Shown: positions 25,453 through 34,332, numbered from the stretch's first letter. The stretch: 47,652 nt of DNA from DAOPKN01 sp035391225 (GCA_035391225.1 DAOPKN010000013.1:1-47652); one strand, 5' to 3'. The notes: generated by a model not told the origin, from the letters alone. Program-made: numbers and translations.

Positions 25453-27339
25453 TTACCAGACGAGCTTTCCTTCGATTTCGTACGCTACACCGATGGCAGG
25501 TCCGCTGAACACCTTTTCACCGTAGCCGCCCCAGTAAGAGCCCACCTCGGGATCATAGCAGTCGGTGGGATTGTCAACATAGCCACCTTCCATGGCGTAC
25601 ACAACACCGAGTTTTCCGGTCAGGCTAACAGGACCGTATTCGCCCAGGGAGTGGATGTACTTACCCCAGATTTCGGTAACCTTGAAATCGGAAATCAGGC
25701 CAACATCGTTGGAACCCGAAGAAGCCTTTTGCATGTGGATCCCGAAGTGCAGTTCGGGCCAGCAGCAGGTGATGTCCGCACCGAGCTCGGCGATCAGTTG
25801 CAGGTGGGTAATGGTGAAGCCCATCTTTTCGCGGTTCGCGTCAGAAAGGTTCCCGGCTGCGAAGAAGCCCAGTCCGATCTTGCTGAAGGATTCGAAGGGG
25901 AATCCGTTCAGGATCTTCAGTTCGTCGATGCTAACCGTCATGTGGGCAGCCCACAGTGCACTGGATGCAGGGTTGGTGGTATCCCATCGGACACCAGCGC
26001 CCATTCCAATCTTTCCACCGAGATCCATCGAGAAAGTTCCCCCGATGATCGGCTTCAGACCAGTAGCGGTCACAGGAATGTTCATGGCGAACAGTTTGAA
26101 GAACACCATGTCTTTGAAGACGATGTCCGCAAAGATGTTCAGTTCGGCATGTTGCATCAGGTTCGCAGAGTAGAAGCCGTCTTCGTCCAGAACTTCGGTG
26201 CCTTGGCTTCCGAAGTCCCAATCAGGAATGGAGCTCCATTCGTCTTCTTGCCAGGTGGTGCCAAGAATGACGTAGAACCACATCTTGATGTCGGCAGGAT
26301 CGAGGTAGAAAATAGCCTTTACCCATCCCTTACATTCGTCGCCCTTGATGATGGTCCAGTACCAGTCTTTGTAATGGGAAACGTTGATGTAGTGGAAGCT
26401 GGTGCAGCAGTTCGACAGGTAGTAGGAAGCCTCGTACATCGTGTGCACTTCACCAGTACCAATGGCAAGCCACAGGGCCCACTTGTCGCCAGCGGGGGTT
26501 CCACAGCAGTCGCCTTCGAGGGCCTCGGAAAGCACTTTGAACTTGATGTACGCCGTGCCGTAATCTGCGTCGTAAACCAGTTCAACATCGTTGCCAGCCG
26601 TGCTCGGCATAGACGCCTTGTTCCAGGTCCAGTACAGGCCAGGAACCTTCTGTGCGCCCTGCCCGTAGATGCTCAGGTGGGTCGCAGTGGACGCATCGGA
26701 ATCCAACTTCTTCATGAATTCCACGCCAGTCTTGATCTTCAGCGTGCTGTTCGCAGGAGAAAGATAAGGCTTCAGCCCAGCGAGTTCAGCAGGAACTTCC
26801 AGGTAGTTCTTCAGCGCAACCAGTTGACCCTCTTCCATGGCAATTTCCGTGCCATCTTCGAGGATGATGGATGCGTGTACGGTGTAGATCCCTTCGGCCG
26901 CGGGGGTCAGAGAGATTACATCGGTGAACGCGCTTTCGTCCCACTCGATTTCCTTGGAAATGTTGGCAACTTCTTCGCCGTTCCAGTCAAGCAGGATTGC
27001 ATTCAGGGTAACCATCTGGCCAGCCAGTTCGGTCGCGCGGATGTAGTATACGGTCTTCTTCGCATCTGCATCCACTTCCTTGGTGGCTTCGTAAGCGGCA
27101 TTGTTCGGAGCATCCTTGATCAACATAACGAACACGTTGTCGGATACTTCGTTGCCGAGCACTTCGATGGTCTTAACAGTGTCGTCTACGTTCGTTTCTT
27201 CCAGCATGAAGGTCACGTCAACAGCTTCACCAGCGGTGACGACACCTTTTTCCAGAAGGAACGTGATGGTTCCGTCTTGCGCGAAGGCAAACGTGAACGC
27301 CACAACTAAAACCAGAGCTAGAAATACTGCTTTCTTCAT
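25453..27339 (-). CDS. Cys-containing outer-membrane barrel-like protein (possible toga porin)
   Basis: 628 residues. The signal peptide is MKKAVFLALVLVVAFTFAFA, cleaved before QDG. Residues about 22-165 look like Ig-type beta domains (TAGEAVDVTFMLEE, GIYTVHASIILEDG). From about 190 to the end there are many amphipathic strands, and the protein finishes with an aromatic-ended strand (EIEGKLVW), as in outer-membrane barrels. It has eight Cys, six of them as three CC pairs (GDCCG, SNCCT, TCCWP), which is unusual. A strong promoter, strong ribosome site (GGGAGGGG) and strong terminator point to high expression. Its position directly after a rod-like coiled-coil protein recalls Omp-beta of Thermotoga. 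A porin role is an inference. Confidence 0.7.
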   Translation of the reverse strand: MKKAVFLALVLVVAFTFAFAQDGTITFLLEKGVVTAGEAVDVTFMLEETNVDDTVKTIEVLGNEVSDNVFVMLIKDAPNNAAYEATKEVDADAKKTVYYIRATELAGQMVTLNAILLDWNGEEVANISKEIEWDESAFTDVISLTPAAEGIYTVHASIILEDGTEIAMEEGQLVALKNYLEVPAELAGLKPYLSPANSTLKIKTGVEFMKKLDSDASTATHLSIYGQGAQKVPGLYWTWNKASMPSTAGNDVELVYDADYGTAYIKFKVLSEALEGDCCGTPAGDKWALWLAIGTGEVHTMYEASYYLSNCCTSFHYINVSHYKDWYWTIIKGDECKGWVKAIFYLDPADIKMWFYVILGTTWQEDEWSSIPDWDFGSQGTEVLDEDGFYSANLMQHAELNIFADIVFKDMVFFKLFAMNIPVTATGLKPIIGGTFSMDLGGKIGMGAGVRWDTTNPASSALWAAHMTVSIDELKILNGFPFESFSKIGLGFFAAGNLSDANREKMGFTITHLQLIAELGADITCCWPELHFGIHMQKASSGSNDVGLISDFKVTEIWGKYIHSLGEYGPVSLTGKLGVVYAMEGGYVDNPTDCYDPEVGSYWGGYGEKVFSGPAIGVAYEIEGKLVW

Positions 27340-27415
27340 AACTTTACCCCTCCCTCTCGAAATTGAAGTAGTTTTGGTTGAATCAGTCGTGCATACATTC
27401 CAACTAACATTCCGC

Positions 27416-27445
27416 ATTATACTACATTTTTTCGTGGTTTTGCAA
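27416..27445 (-). promoter_or_regulatory. Promoter of the barrel protein gene (TTGCAA-18-TATAAT)
   Basis: On the minus strand, TTGCAA (27445-27440) and TATAAT (27421-27416) are 18 bases apart. The start codon is 77 bases beyond the -10. The same -35 sequence is used by the upstream rod gene. Confidence 0.7.
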
Positions 27446-27500
27446 CCCCCTTTCACTTTTCGTTTTGTGTCCCTGTATGGAGTAATCTTCAAAGGAAAAA

Positions 27501-29327
27501 TCACTGGCTTCCAAGGGCAAATCCCAAGGCGATAACACCAATGCACATCGCAATGGGAGCCAAGATAGAACTCCGTTCTGGACCTTCAGGGAACCGCTCT
27601 TCCAAGCGATCCACTCGCGCTTGAAGGTCCGCAATATCGCTCTGGTTTTGGGAAATGGTTCCTTGATTCGCGGAAATCTGGTCTTGCAGCCTTCTCCCCT
27701 GGGAAGAGAGGGAACTTTGCAAGGAGGCCATGCCATCCTGGAACTCTCCCTTCAACGAAGCGATTTCGCCATCCAAGTCATCCAGCCGTGCATCTTGCCG
27801 GGAGTTTTGTGCTTGGAACTGCACATCGGCTCGTTGCAATTCCAGAACGGAAGACTGTATCGCATACAAGTCCGCCTGAAGGGCTTCCATTTCCAAGATC
27901 AAGGCATCCACCACAGCGGCATCCGCCTTGCCTTCTTTTACTTGGCTCAATCCTTTTTCCACCCAGCGCAGTCTCTGGTTTGCCGCCCACAGGCGATCTT
28001 CCAGGTCCGATCGGAGCACCCCAAGGTCTTCGCCCACAGCCGTAACCCCATCTTTATTGGAGAGGATAACCTGATTCATGCGATCCAAGCGAATGTTCAG
28101 TACATCAAAACGGTTTGTGACCCAATCCTTGGTTTGCTGGTCGCCTTCTTCCACGTATTCCCGGGAAGCGGCAATTTCTTGCAAATCGGACAGGTTTCTC
28201 TCCACCTCGTACACGCGTTCCGTCACGTCTGCCAAGCGCGCAAGGGTAATTTCTTTCAGGGTAGAAGAAAGAACCGAATCCATTTCCAGGTCTTCCAGGC
28301 GCACCTTCAAGATTTGCACTTGGGTGTACAACGAATCGACGCTCGAAGTGTCCGCGAACATCCCGCGCATGTCGCCGAGTTGGGATTCTAACCAACCCAG
28401 TCGCTTGTTTACTCCCCAAATCCGGTTTTCCAGGAAAGCCTGCAACTCTTGGTTCATGCTTTCCATCTGTGCCTGTTGGTTTTCCACGCTTTCATTCAAA
28501 CCTTGGATATCTTCCTTCAAACCTTGGATATCGTTGTCGATCCATCGAAGCCGCTTGTTGATCCCCCACAAGCGGTCATCCATTTGCTGCGTCATGGCTG
28601 ATTCGAGAGCTTGAATCGAGACGCTATTGGCTTGGATACCGGAAAGCGCTTCCTGCACCGAGCCTTTCAGGGAAGAAATCCCCGTATCGACCCAGCGGAG
28701 GCGCTGGTTTATCGTCCATATCCTGTTTTCAAAAACGGATTGCCATTCGGCATCCAAATTCTCCAGGGAAGCTCGAAGCTGGGCATCATTGGCGGCAATG
28801 GTACTTTTTACCTTTTCCAATCCGGCTTCCATCCAGCGCAACCGCTGTTGCACGGCCCAGATGCTGTTCAAGAAATCTTCCCGGGACTGGGAATCCATTT
28901 CTGCAACCATTTTCTCCACTCTTTGGTCGCCGAGATCGATCTTTTTCCAAAGGAAAGAATCGTTGGACTCCAGCCTCGAAAGCATCTGCTCAGCGCTGGA
29001 AACTCGCCCCTCCACGAGCAGGGATTGTTCCAACTGTTTTTGGACATTCTGTTGTGTCAGGTTGATTTTCTTCCAAAGAAAAGAATCGTTGGACTCCAAC
29101 ACGGAAATTTTATCTTCCAGTAGCGACACGTCGGATTCCGCACTCGCTAACGAGCCGCGCAAAACACGCATCTCACCACTCAAATCGCTGATCTTCCCCG
29201 CGGTGTTGTCGATGGTAATCTCCATCAAGGCTTCCAATACCTTGACGTCTTCAGGATTTACTCCTTCCGAAAGCCCCAACCCTGCCAGGAAGGAAAGCAA
29301 AATCAAGAATAGCATAACCCTTCGCAT
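27501..29327 (-). CDS. Long coiled-coil rod protein with C-terminal membrane anchor (Omp-alpha-like)
   Basis: 608 residues: a signal peptide (about 1-21), a coiled coil over nearly the whole length, and a C-terminal hydrophobic helix (about 588-605, ILAPIAMCIGVIALGFAL). That layout is the one of Thermotoga Omp-alpha, a periplasmic spacer anchored in the outer membrane, except that I see no SLH domain at the N-terminus. The rod is broken by a motif R-[IL]-W-x-x-[NQ]-x-R-L-[RG]-W at 202-212, 252-262, 302-312 and 445-455, with variants at 155-165 (SIWAVQQRLRW) and 406-416. DSFLWKKI occurs twice (81-88, 123-130). ATG 29327 has AGGGGGACC upstream; the frame is open 15 codons further but without a ribosome site. 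Confidence 0.75.
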   Translation of the reverse strand: MRRVMLFLILLSFLAGLGLSEGVNPEDVKVLEALMEITIDNTAGKISDLSGEMRVLRGSLASAESDVSLLEDKISVLESNDSFLWKKINLTQQNVQKQLEQSLLVEGRVSSAEQMLSRLESNDSFLWKKIDLGDQRVEKMVAEMDSQSREDFLNSIWAVQQRLRWMEAGLEKVKSTIAANDAQLRASLENLDAEWQSVFENRIWTINQRLRWVDTGISSLKGSVQEALSGIQANSVSIQALESAMTQQMDDRLWGINKRLRWIDNDIQGLKEDIQGLNESVENQQAQMESMNQELQAFLENRIWGVNKRLGWLESQLGDMRGMFADTSSVDSLYTQVQILKVRLEDLEMDSVLSSTLKEITLARLADVTERVYEVERNLSDLQEIAASREYVEEGDQQTKDWVTNRFDVLNIRLDRMNQVILSNKDGVTAVGEDLGVLRSDLEDRLWAANQRLRWVEKGLSQVKEGKADAAVVDALILEMEALQADLYAIQSSVLELQRADVQFQAQNSRQDARLDDLDGEIASLKGEFQDGMASLQSSLSSQGRRLQDQISANQGTISQNQSDIADLQARVDRLEERFPEGPERSSILAPIAMCIGVIALGFALGSQ

Positions 29328-29482
29328 AACTGTTGGTCCCCCTTTCAAGCAGCAATACCGGTGGCCCGGCATCTTCTGTATTTTCTATGCACCATACAAT
29401 CGCTTCTTCGCGAACAGAACCATTCAGTTTTCAAGGACCCGCAAAGCCTGTTTTAGGCAAAACCCGAGCGGTATTCAAGGTT

Positions 29483-29511
29483 ATTATATACTGTTTCATA
29501 CGGAATTGCAA
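29483..29511 (-). promoter_or_regulatory. Promoter of the coiled-coil rod gene (TTGCAA-17-TATAAT)
   Basis: On the minus strand, TTGCAA (29511-29506) and TATAAT (29488-29483) have ideal 17-base spacing. The leader to the start at 29327 is about 150 bases long, with nothing recognised in it. Confidence 0.72.
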
Positions 29512-29529
29512 GAAAAAAATCGTTTCATT

Positions 29530-30723
29530 TTAATTCGCAACAAGCCGGAAAAAGCGGCGTTTGCCAATTCGAAGCACCGCGCCGGAAGAAATGTCCAGGG
29601 AAGAAAAGGGATCTTCGATTTTTCGTTCGTCGATGCTCACACCACCTTGCTGACAGAGCCGTTTTGCTTCACTCTTGCTCTTCACCCCTGCCGCCACTAA
29701 CAGGTCCACTGGGGAGATGGTTCGGGAAGGAAGTGGCAACTCGGGCATTTGGTCCGGGACATTCTTCTTTTGGAAAACGGAGACGAAGTGCTCCTGCGCC
29801 CAGGCCGCTTGGGTGGCATCGAAAAGCCATTCCACCATTTGGAATGCCAGTTTCATCTTGAAATCGCGGGGATTGGAAGTGCCATCTTGCGCGGAGTGGG
29901 CCAAGGCAGCAACCTGATCCTCGGCAAGATCCGTGAGCAGGCGGTAGTACTTGATCATCAGGTCATCGGGAATGGACATGATCTTCCCGTACATATCTTC
30001 GGGGGTGTCGTTGAAGGCGATGTAGTTTCCCAGGCTTTTGCTCATTTTCAGGTGACCATCGGTTCCTTCGATAATGGGCATGGTCAATACCACCTGGGGT
30101 CTTTGGCCATGCTCCTCCTGGATTTTCCGCCCTACAAGGAGGTTGAAAAGCTGATCCGTTCCTCCCATCTCCACGTCGGCTTCCACCGCCACCGAATCGT
30201 AGGCCTGGGCAAGGGGGTAGAGAAATTCTGCCACGCTAATGGGTTGTCCTGCAACGTAGCGATTGTGGAAATCATCGCGCTCCAGCATCCGCGCCACCGT
30301 GTAGCGGGCGGCCAGGCGAATCACGTCTTCGAAATGCATCTTGTCCAGCCATTCCCCGTTGAAACGCACCTCGGTCATCTGCCGGTCGAGGATACGGTAG
30401 GCTTGCTCCTGGTATGTTTGGGCATATTCCCGAACTTCCTCCATTCCCAACATGGGACGCGTGGAAGATTTTCCGGAAGGATCACCAATTCGCGCGGTGA
30501 AGTCACCGATGATGAGGACAACTTTGTGCCCCAGTTCTTGGAACTGCCGCAGCTTTCGCAGAACCACGGCGTGGCCCAAGTGCAGATCTGGTCGAGAAGG
30601 ATCCACTCCCAGTTTCACGCGCATGGGTTTTCCAGTTTTCAAACGCTCCAGGAGTTCTTCTTCGGAAAAGAGATCCACGCAATTTTTGCGAATAACCTGG
30701 AGCTGCTCCGAAGCGGGAAGCAA
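29530..30723 (-). CDS. tyrS: Tyrosyl-tRNA synthetase
   Basis: 397 residues. It has the class I signatures HLGH (48-51, in DPSRPDLHLGHAVVL) and KMSKS (about 234-238), plus YPLAQAYDSVAVEADVEMGG with the Gln and Asp residues of the tyrosine pocket region. A C-terminal S4-like RNA-binding domain (about 335-397) includes KSKSEAKRLCQQGGVSID. Length and the early HLGH fit the TyrZ-like bacterial branch. Start TTG 30723, with AAGGCGGG five bases upstream; no later in-frame ATG comes before the active site. It lies 12 bases after secG, so the two are co-transcribed. No T-box leader was seen. Confidence 0.95.
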   Translation of the reverse strand: MLPASEQLQVIRKNCVDLFSEEELLERLKTGKPMRVKLGVDPSRPDLHLGHAVVLRKLRQFQELGHKVVLIIGDFTARIGDPSGKSSTRPMLGMEEVREYAQTYQEQAYRILDRQMTEVRFNGEWLDKMHFEDVIRLAARYTVARMLERDDFHNRYVAGQPISVAEFLYPLAQAYDSVAVEADVEMGGTDQLFNLLVGRKIQEEHGQRPQVVLTMPIIEGTDGHLKMSKSLGNYIAFNDTPEDMYGKIMSIPDDLMIKYYRLLTDLAEDQVAALAHSAQDGTSNPRDFKMKLAFQMVEWLFDATQAAWAQEHFVSVFQKKNVPDQMPELPLPSRTISPVDLLVAAGVKSKSEAKRLCQQGGVSIDERKIEDPFSSLDISSGAVLRIGKRRFFRLVAN

Positions 30724-30735
30724 AAAAAGCCCGCC

Positions 30736-30978
30736 TTACATCTTGGTCATGGCGTAAGACGTTAAGAAGCTCATGACCATGAACGCTATCGAAAGCCAGA
30801 GGGTTACTTTTCCCAAACCGGATAATCCTTTTTCCCGGCCAAACACCGTGCTCGACGCTCCGGAGCCAAAGGCTCCACCGAGAGAACTGTGCTTTGCCAT
30901 GTTGAGGGTGACGGAAACGATGAGCCCCAGGGAAATAAGGGCATGCAACACGTAGATGATCATTTTGAAAACCTGCAT
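30736..30978 (-). CDS. secG: Preprotein translocase subunit SecG
   Basis: 80 residues with two transmembrane helices (about 5-25 and 56-76) joined by a Gly/Ser-rich loop with the family motif SLGGAFGSGASSTVFG. SecG is the small SecYEG subunit that aids preprotein translocation. Start ATG 30978 with AGGAGG six bases upstream; ATG 30963 is in frame but has no ribosome site. tyrS follows. A possible -10 (TATTAT, near 30995-31000) lies upstream without a clear -35. Confidence 0.93.
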   Translation of the reverse strand: MQVFKMIIYVLHALISLGLIVSVTLNMAKHSSLGGAFGSGASSTVFGREKGLSGLGKVTLWLSIAFMVMSFLTSYAMTKM

Positions 30979-31081
30979 AAAAACCTCCTGGTATATAATA
31001 ATGAAAGAATGTGCTTTTCCTTAGGAAAAAACTACCGGGAATCCAACACCGGGAAACCGGGTAATTATACACGATGTAATG

Positions 31082-31090
31082 TGGTAAAAT
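31082..31090 (+). promoter_or_regulatory. Extended -10 promoter for the tmcAL operon
   Basis: TGGTAAAAT, a one-mismatch TGn-TATAAT box, 34 bases before the GTG start at 31125. No -35 match. It lies in the 146-base divergent spacer with secG. Confidence 0.55.
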
Positions 31091-31124
31091 CAAGCGAATT
31101 CCAACAAGGGAGCGGATCCATCAA

Positions 31125-32516
31125 GTGTTTGCATCCGAACATCGAACAACCGGCGATCGCGTTATCGGCATCGTGGTGGAATACAATCCTTTCCATAATG
31201 GGCACGCCTATCACCTGGAGAAAGCCCGCCATTTGTTGGGGGATGTCCCCATCGTGGCGGTAATGAGTGGCAATTTCGTGCAGCGAGGCGAACCCGCCAT
31301 CGTGGACAAGTGGGCACGCTGCCACATGGCCCTTTGCTGTGGCGTGGATCTCGTGGTGGAGCTCCCCGTGGTTTTTGCCATCCAAGATGCCGGGGGTTTT
31401 GCCACCGGCGCGGTGCTTTGCCTGGAACGGATGGGAATTGTCAGCGACTTGGTTTTCGGAAGCGAGTCTTCCGACACCGCAACCCTGGGAAAAATCGCTT
31501 CGGTGATTCGCTCCGCCCCCCCACACTACGTGCAACGGTTGCATTCCCACCTGAAAGAAGGACACTCCTTTCCCAACGCACGCAAATGGGCTTTGCACGA
31601 CTACTTCACACAGCGGGAAACCCTTTCTTCATCGATCCCAACCCTGGTTTCCCGCTCGAATGACATCCTGGGTATCGAGTACCTCCACGCCCTGCAAAAA
31701 TCTTCTTCCTCCATTCGTCCCCACACCGTTTTGCGCGTGGGTAGTGCATACAACGAGGCCAAGCTCCTGGGACCCATTTCCAGTGCAACGGCCATTCGAA
31801 AAACAATCCGACAGGGCGCCCTGGACAAGGTGCGCGGCAAAATGCCTGCTGCCTGCTTCGAGGAACTGCAAAGAGCTTTTCGCTCGGGGGAAGGCCCCTG
31901 TTTCCTGGAAGAACTCACTTCCTTCTTCCTCACCTTTTTTCGGAGCCATACCCGGGATCACCTTCAGAAGATCCACGGAATAAAGGAAGGCCTGGACACG
32001 CGCTTGGTGGAATCGGCCCGCATGGTACCTGACCTTCGAAGCTTCTTGGAAGCCGCAAAATCCAAGCGATTCCCCTTTTCCCGCCTTCGCCGAATCCTTT
32101 TGCACGTTTTGTTCGAGATTTCCGGGGATTTCGTCCTTCGTTCCAACTGGCTTGGTCCGCAGTACATCCGGGTATTGGGATTCAACGCAGTCGGCCAACA
32201 ACTCTTGGCGCGCATGCGGAAAAAGGCGAGAGTCCCGGTGATTTCGGTTGCTTCCCGTACCGCAAAAGGCTTCCAGAACCACATGAAAACGCGGGAGGGT
32301 GGGGAATGGTACAACGACTATTCCCTGTTCGCCCAACAATTGGAACTGGATTTTCGGGCGGCGGATTTTTACCGCCGCACTTTTTTTCACCATTACGAAG
32401 GGCATAATGAAAGGGCCTTCACGGCGGACGCCACACATGCTCCGATGCGCCACGAAGGTACTCTTCCCCGAAAGGATGAACAGCTTGCACACGGAAAAAC
32501 GCCAAGAACTCATTGA
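31125..32516 (+). CDS. tmcAL: tRNA(Met) cytidine acetate ligase TmcAL
   Basis: 463 residues. The nucleotidyltransferase-like HxGH motif is EYNPFHNGHAYHLEKA (about 19-34), followed by VAVMSGNFVQRGEPAIVDKW (about 44-63) and VDLVVELP, the hallmark run of the DUF795/TmcAL family. SNDILGIEYLHAL (about 178-190) is the second conserved block. TmcAL uses acetate and ATP to make N4-acetylcytidine at the tRNA-Met anticodon wobble position. The start is GTG 31125 behind GGGAGCGG. The protein is about 50 residues longer than usual; its last ~12 codons overlap the next gene, and the tail after FRAADFYRRTFF is not conserved as far as I can judge. It heads a five-gene operon of RNA and nucleotide housekeeping. 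Confidence 0.88.
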   Translation: MFASEHRTTGDRVIGIVVEYNPFHNGHAYHLEKARHLLGDVPIVAVMSGNFVQRGEPAIVDKWARCHMALCCGVDLVVELPVVFAIQDAGGFATGAVLCLERMGIVSDLVFGSESSDTATLGKIASVIRSAPPHYVQRLHSHLKEGHSFPNARKWALHDYFTQRETLSSSIPTLVSRSNDILGIEYLHALQKSSSSIRPHTVLRVGSAYNEAKLLGPISSATAIRKTIRQGALDKVRGKMPAACFEELQRAFRSGEGPCFLEELTSFFLTFFRSHTRDHLQKIHGIKEGLDTRLVESARMVPDLRSFLEAAKSKRFPFSRLRRILLHVLFEISGDFVLRSNWLGPQYIRVLGFNAVGQQLLARMRKKARVPVISVASRTAKGFQNHMKTREGGEWYNDYSLFAQQLELDFRAADFYRRTFFHHYEGHNERAFTADATHAPMRHEGTLPRKDEQLAHGKTPRTH

Positions 32517-33168
32517 CCGAATCAACCGGGAAAAGGGCGGGGAAGTAGTTCCCACACTGCTCCAACTTGTAGCGGAAAACCCTGGTGATGCACCACTCAT
32601 GGAACTCGTTGCGCACACGCTTCGCCAAATGACACCCTCACCATGGGGAATCGTTCGCCGTGTTGCAAAGGAGAAGTTGGAGTACTTCCGCGACTTCCCC
32701 GAAGAATGGTCTGCGGGCGGGTGGCCCGAAACCTTCCTGATGATTGCCGACCTCTTGGGAGACGTGGGGGACGAGAAAGACTCCCCCTTTTTGCTGCACC
32801 TTATGGAAATGTACGACGAGGAAAGGGCGCAACTCATCATGATTGAATCACTGTGCAAACTTGGCCATGGCGAACCCTTCCTCGACCTGTTGGAGTATTA
32901 CCTCTACGAAGACTTGGACAGGGAAGTGCTTTGTGACCAGGTATTCCTCTGCCTTGCGCACGTGAACGCCAACCGCGCCCGGAAATTCCTGGTTGCTTCC
33001 GCTGATTTCGCCTGGTTGACCCCGGAAAACCGGCAGCTTTTGCGGGAGGCCATTTTCCACCAACTCGCCCATTTCCCTGACGCCAAAAAATCCTGGGAGA
33101 ATGACCCTGCAGCCCGTTCTCTACTGGACAGCCTGCAAAACGAGCAGGAGGAGGGATCTATAGAATGA
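32476..33168 (+). CDS. Helical-repeat (HEAT-like) protein, function unknown
   Basis: 230 residues, all-helical, with repeated hydrophobic helical hairpins (VPTLLQLVAENPGDAPLMEL, PETFLMIADLLGDVGDE, FLLHLMEMYDEERAQLIMIE, EPFLDLLEYYLYEDLD), like HEAT or ARM repeats. No signal peptide, no catalytic motif. It overlaps the end of tmcAL by 41 bases. The start is uncertain: ATG 32476 has AAAGG directly adjacent, while TTG 32485 would have it at a better distance. The stop overlaps the next gene in ATGA. The setting suggests a scaffold in RNA modification or a general adaptor; this is inference. Confidence 0.72.
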   Translation: MNSLHTEKRQELIDRINREKGGEVVPTLLQLVAENPGDAPLMELVAHTLRQMTPSPWGIVRRVAKEKLEYFRDFPEEWSAGGWPETFLMIADLLGDVGDEKDSPFLLHLMEMYDEERAQLIMIESLCKLGHGEPFLDLLEYYLYEDLDREVLCDQVFLCLAHVNANRARKFLVASADFAWLTPENRQLLREAIFHQLAHFPDAKKSWENDPAARSLLDSLQNEQEEGSIE

Positions 33169-34304
33169 CAACGCAATTGGGGGTAATTGCAACGTGTACG
33201 TTTGGCCTGGAAAGCGTGGCGGCACACGAAGTGAAACAAATGGGTTTCTCACTCCAGGACGCCAGCGATGGAAAAATCCGTTTGATGGCAACTGCCCAAG
33301 ACATCCCACGTTTGAACATCGGACTTCGCTGCGCGGAACGCGTTTTGGTGGAAATTGCCTCTTTTGCAGCAGCTTCTTTCGACGAGCTGTTCGATTCCAT
33401 CGCAAACTTGGAATGGGAAAACTGGATTCGAAAGAGTGATCGCGTCGAAATTTCCCGAGTTCGTTCCAAGAAATCTTCCCTTTTCAGCGAGCGCACCGTG
33501 CAATCCGTTGCCCACAAGGCCATTTTGACCCGCTTGCAGAAAAGCTACCATCTGCAGCAATTCCCGGAAAAGGGCCCAGCCATTCCCATCCACGTGTATC
33601 TCGCCAAGAACCAATGCACCGTGGCCATCGACACCTCCGGTGAAGGATTGCACCGAAGGGGATACCGGTTGCAGAGGGGGGAAGCTCCCCTACGGGAAAC
33701 GATCGCTGCCGGTTTATTGCACCATGCCCGCTGGCACGAGCCCATTCCGCTGATGGACCCTTTTTGTGGATCGGGTACCATCGCCATCGAGGCAGCCATG
33801 ATGGCGGCAAACAAGGCACCTGGGATGCAGCGAAGGTTCCTTTCGGAGGGATGGAACTGGATCCCCGGAAGGAGCTGGAAGGATGCACGGAGGGAAGCGG
33901 GGGATATGGAGAAAAAAAGTGATACCCCACTGTTTGCCAGCGACTCCAGCACGGAAATGGTCCGGTACGCCATCGAAAATGCCCGAAGGGCGGGGGTAGA
34001 GGACTTTATCCGTTTCGCCCAAAAACCCGCGGAAACCGTGAAAAGCGACCTTCACTACGGTTTCGTGGTGACCAATCCACCCTTTGGCAAACGTCTTTCG
34101 GACCTGGAACAGGCGAGGATGGTGTACAAACAAATGCGCCATTTTCACAAGGACCTTCCCGATTGGTCGTTTTTCATCCTCTCTCCCTTCCTGGAACTCC
34201 CAAACGACTTGGGAAAACAGCAGGATCGAAAGATCAAGATTTCCGACAGTGGGCTGGAAACCTACCTGCAGTTTTTTTGGGGACCACGCCCGGGAAAAGA
34301 ATAG
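33165..34304 (+). CDS. THUMP-domain class I RNA methyltransferase (RlmL/YpsC type)
   Basis: 379 residues. The N-terminal ~155 residues include a ferredoxin-like plus THUMP RNA-binding region (FGLESVAAHEVKQMG; YLAKNQCTVAIDTSGEGLHRRGYR). The methyltransferase domain follows with SAM motif I as LMDPFCGSGTIAIEAAMMA (about 195-213) and the base-flipping catalytic motif TNPPFGKRL (about 304-312). This is the family of E. coli RlmL N-half (23S rRNA m2G2445) and Bacillus YpsC. The exact target is assigned by family only. Translation is coupled to the upstream gene through ATGA. Confidence 0.9.
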   Translation: MTTQLGVIATCTFGLESVAAHEVKQMGFSLQDASDGKIRLMATAQDIPRLNIGLRCAERVLVEIASFAAASFDELFDSIANLEWENWIRKSDRVEISRVRSKKSSLFSERTVQSVAHKAILTRLQKSYHLQQFPEKGPAIPIHVYLAKNQCTVAIDTSGEGLHRRGYRLQRGEAPLRETIAAGLLHHARWHEPIPLMDPFCGSGTIAIEAAMMAANKAPGMQRRFLSEGWNWIPGRSWKDARREAGDMEKKSDTPLFASDSSTEMVRYAIENARRAGVEDFIRFAQKPAETVKSDLHYGFVVTNPPFGKRLSDLEQARMVYKQMRHFHKDLPDWSFFILSPFLELPNDLGKQQDRKIKISDSGLETYLQFFWGPRPGKE

Positions 34305-34332
34305 GCAATTGAAAGCGTAAGGAGGAATTCGC

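Noticed and set aside
25420..27309. Open frame of 629 codons on the plus strand opposite the barrel protein
   Set aside because: The minus-strand gene has a signal peptide, promoter, ribosome site and terminator; the opposite frame has none and is a codon-use shadow.
29328..29529. Possible T-box leader near tyrS or sRNA between the rod gene and tyrS
   Set aside because: The region lies downstream of tyrS, contains the rod promoter, and has no T-box sequence or strong hairpin; tyrS itself follows secG with only 12 bases between.
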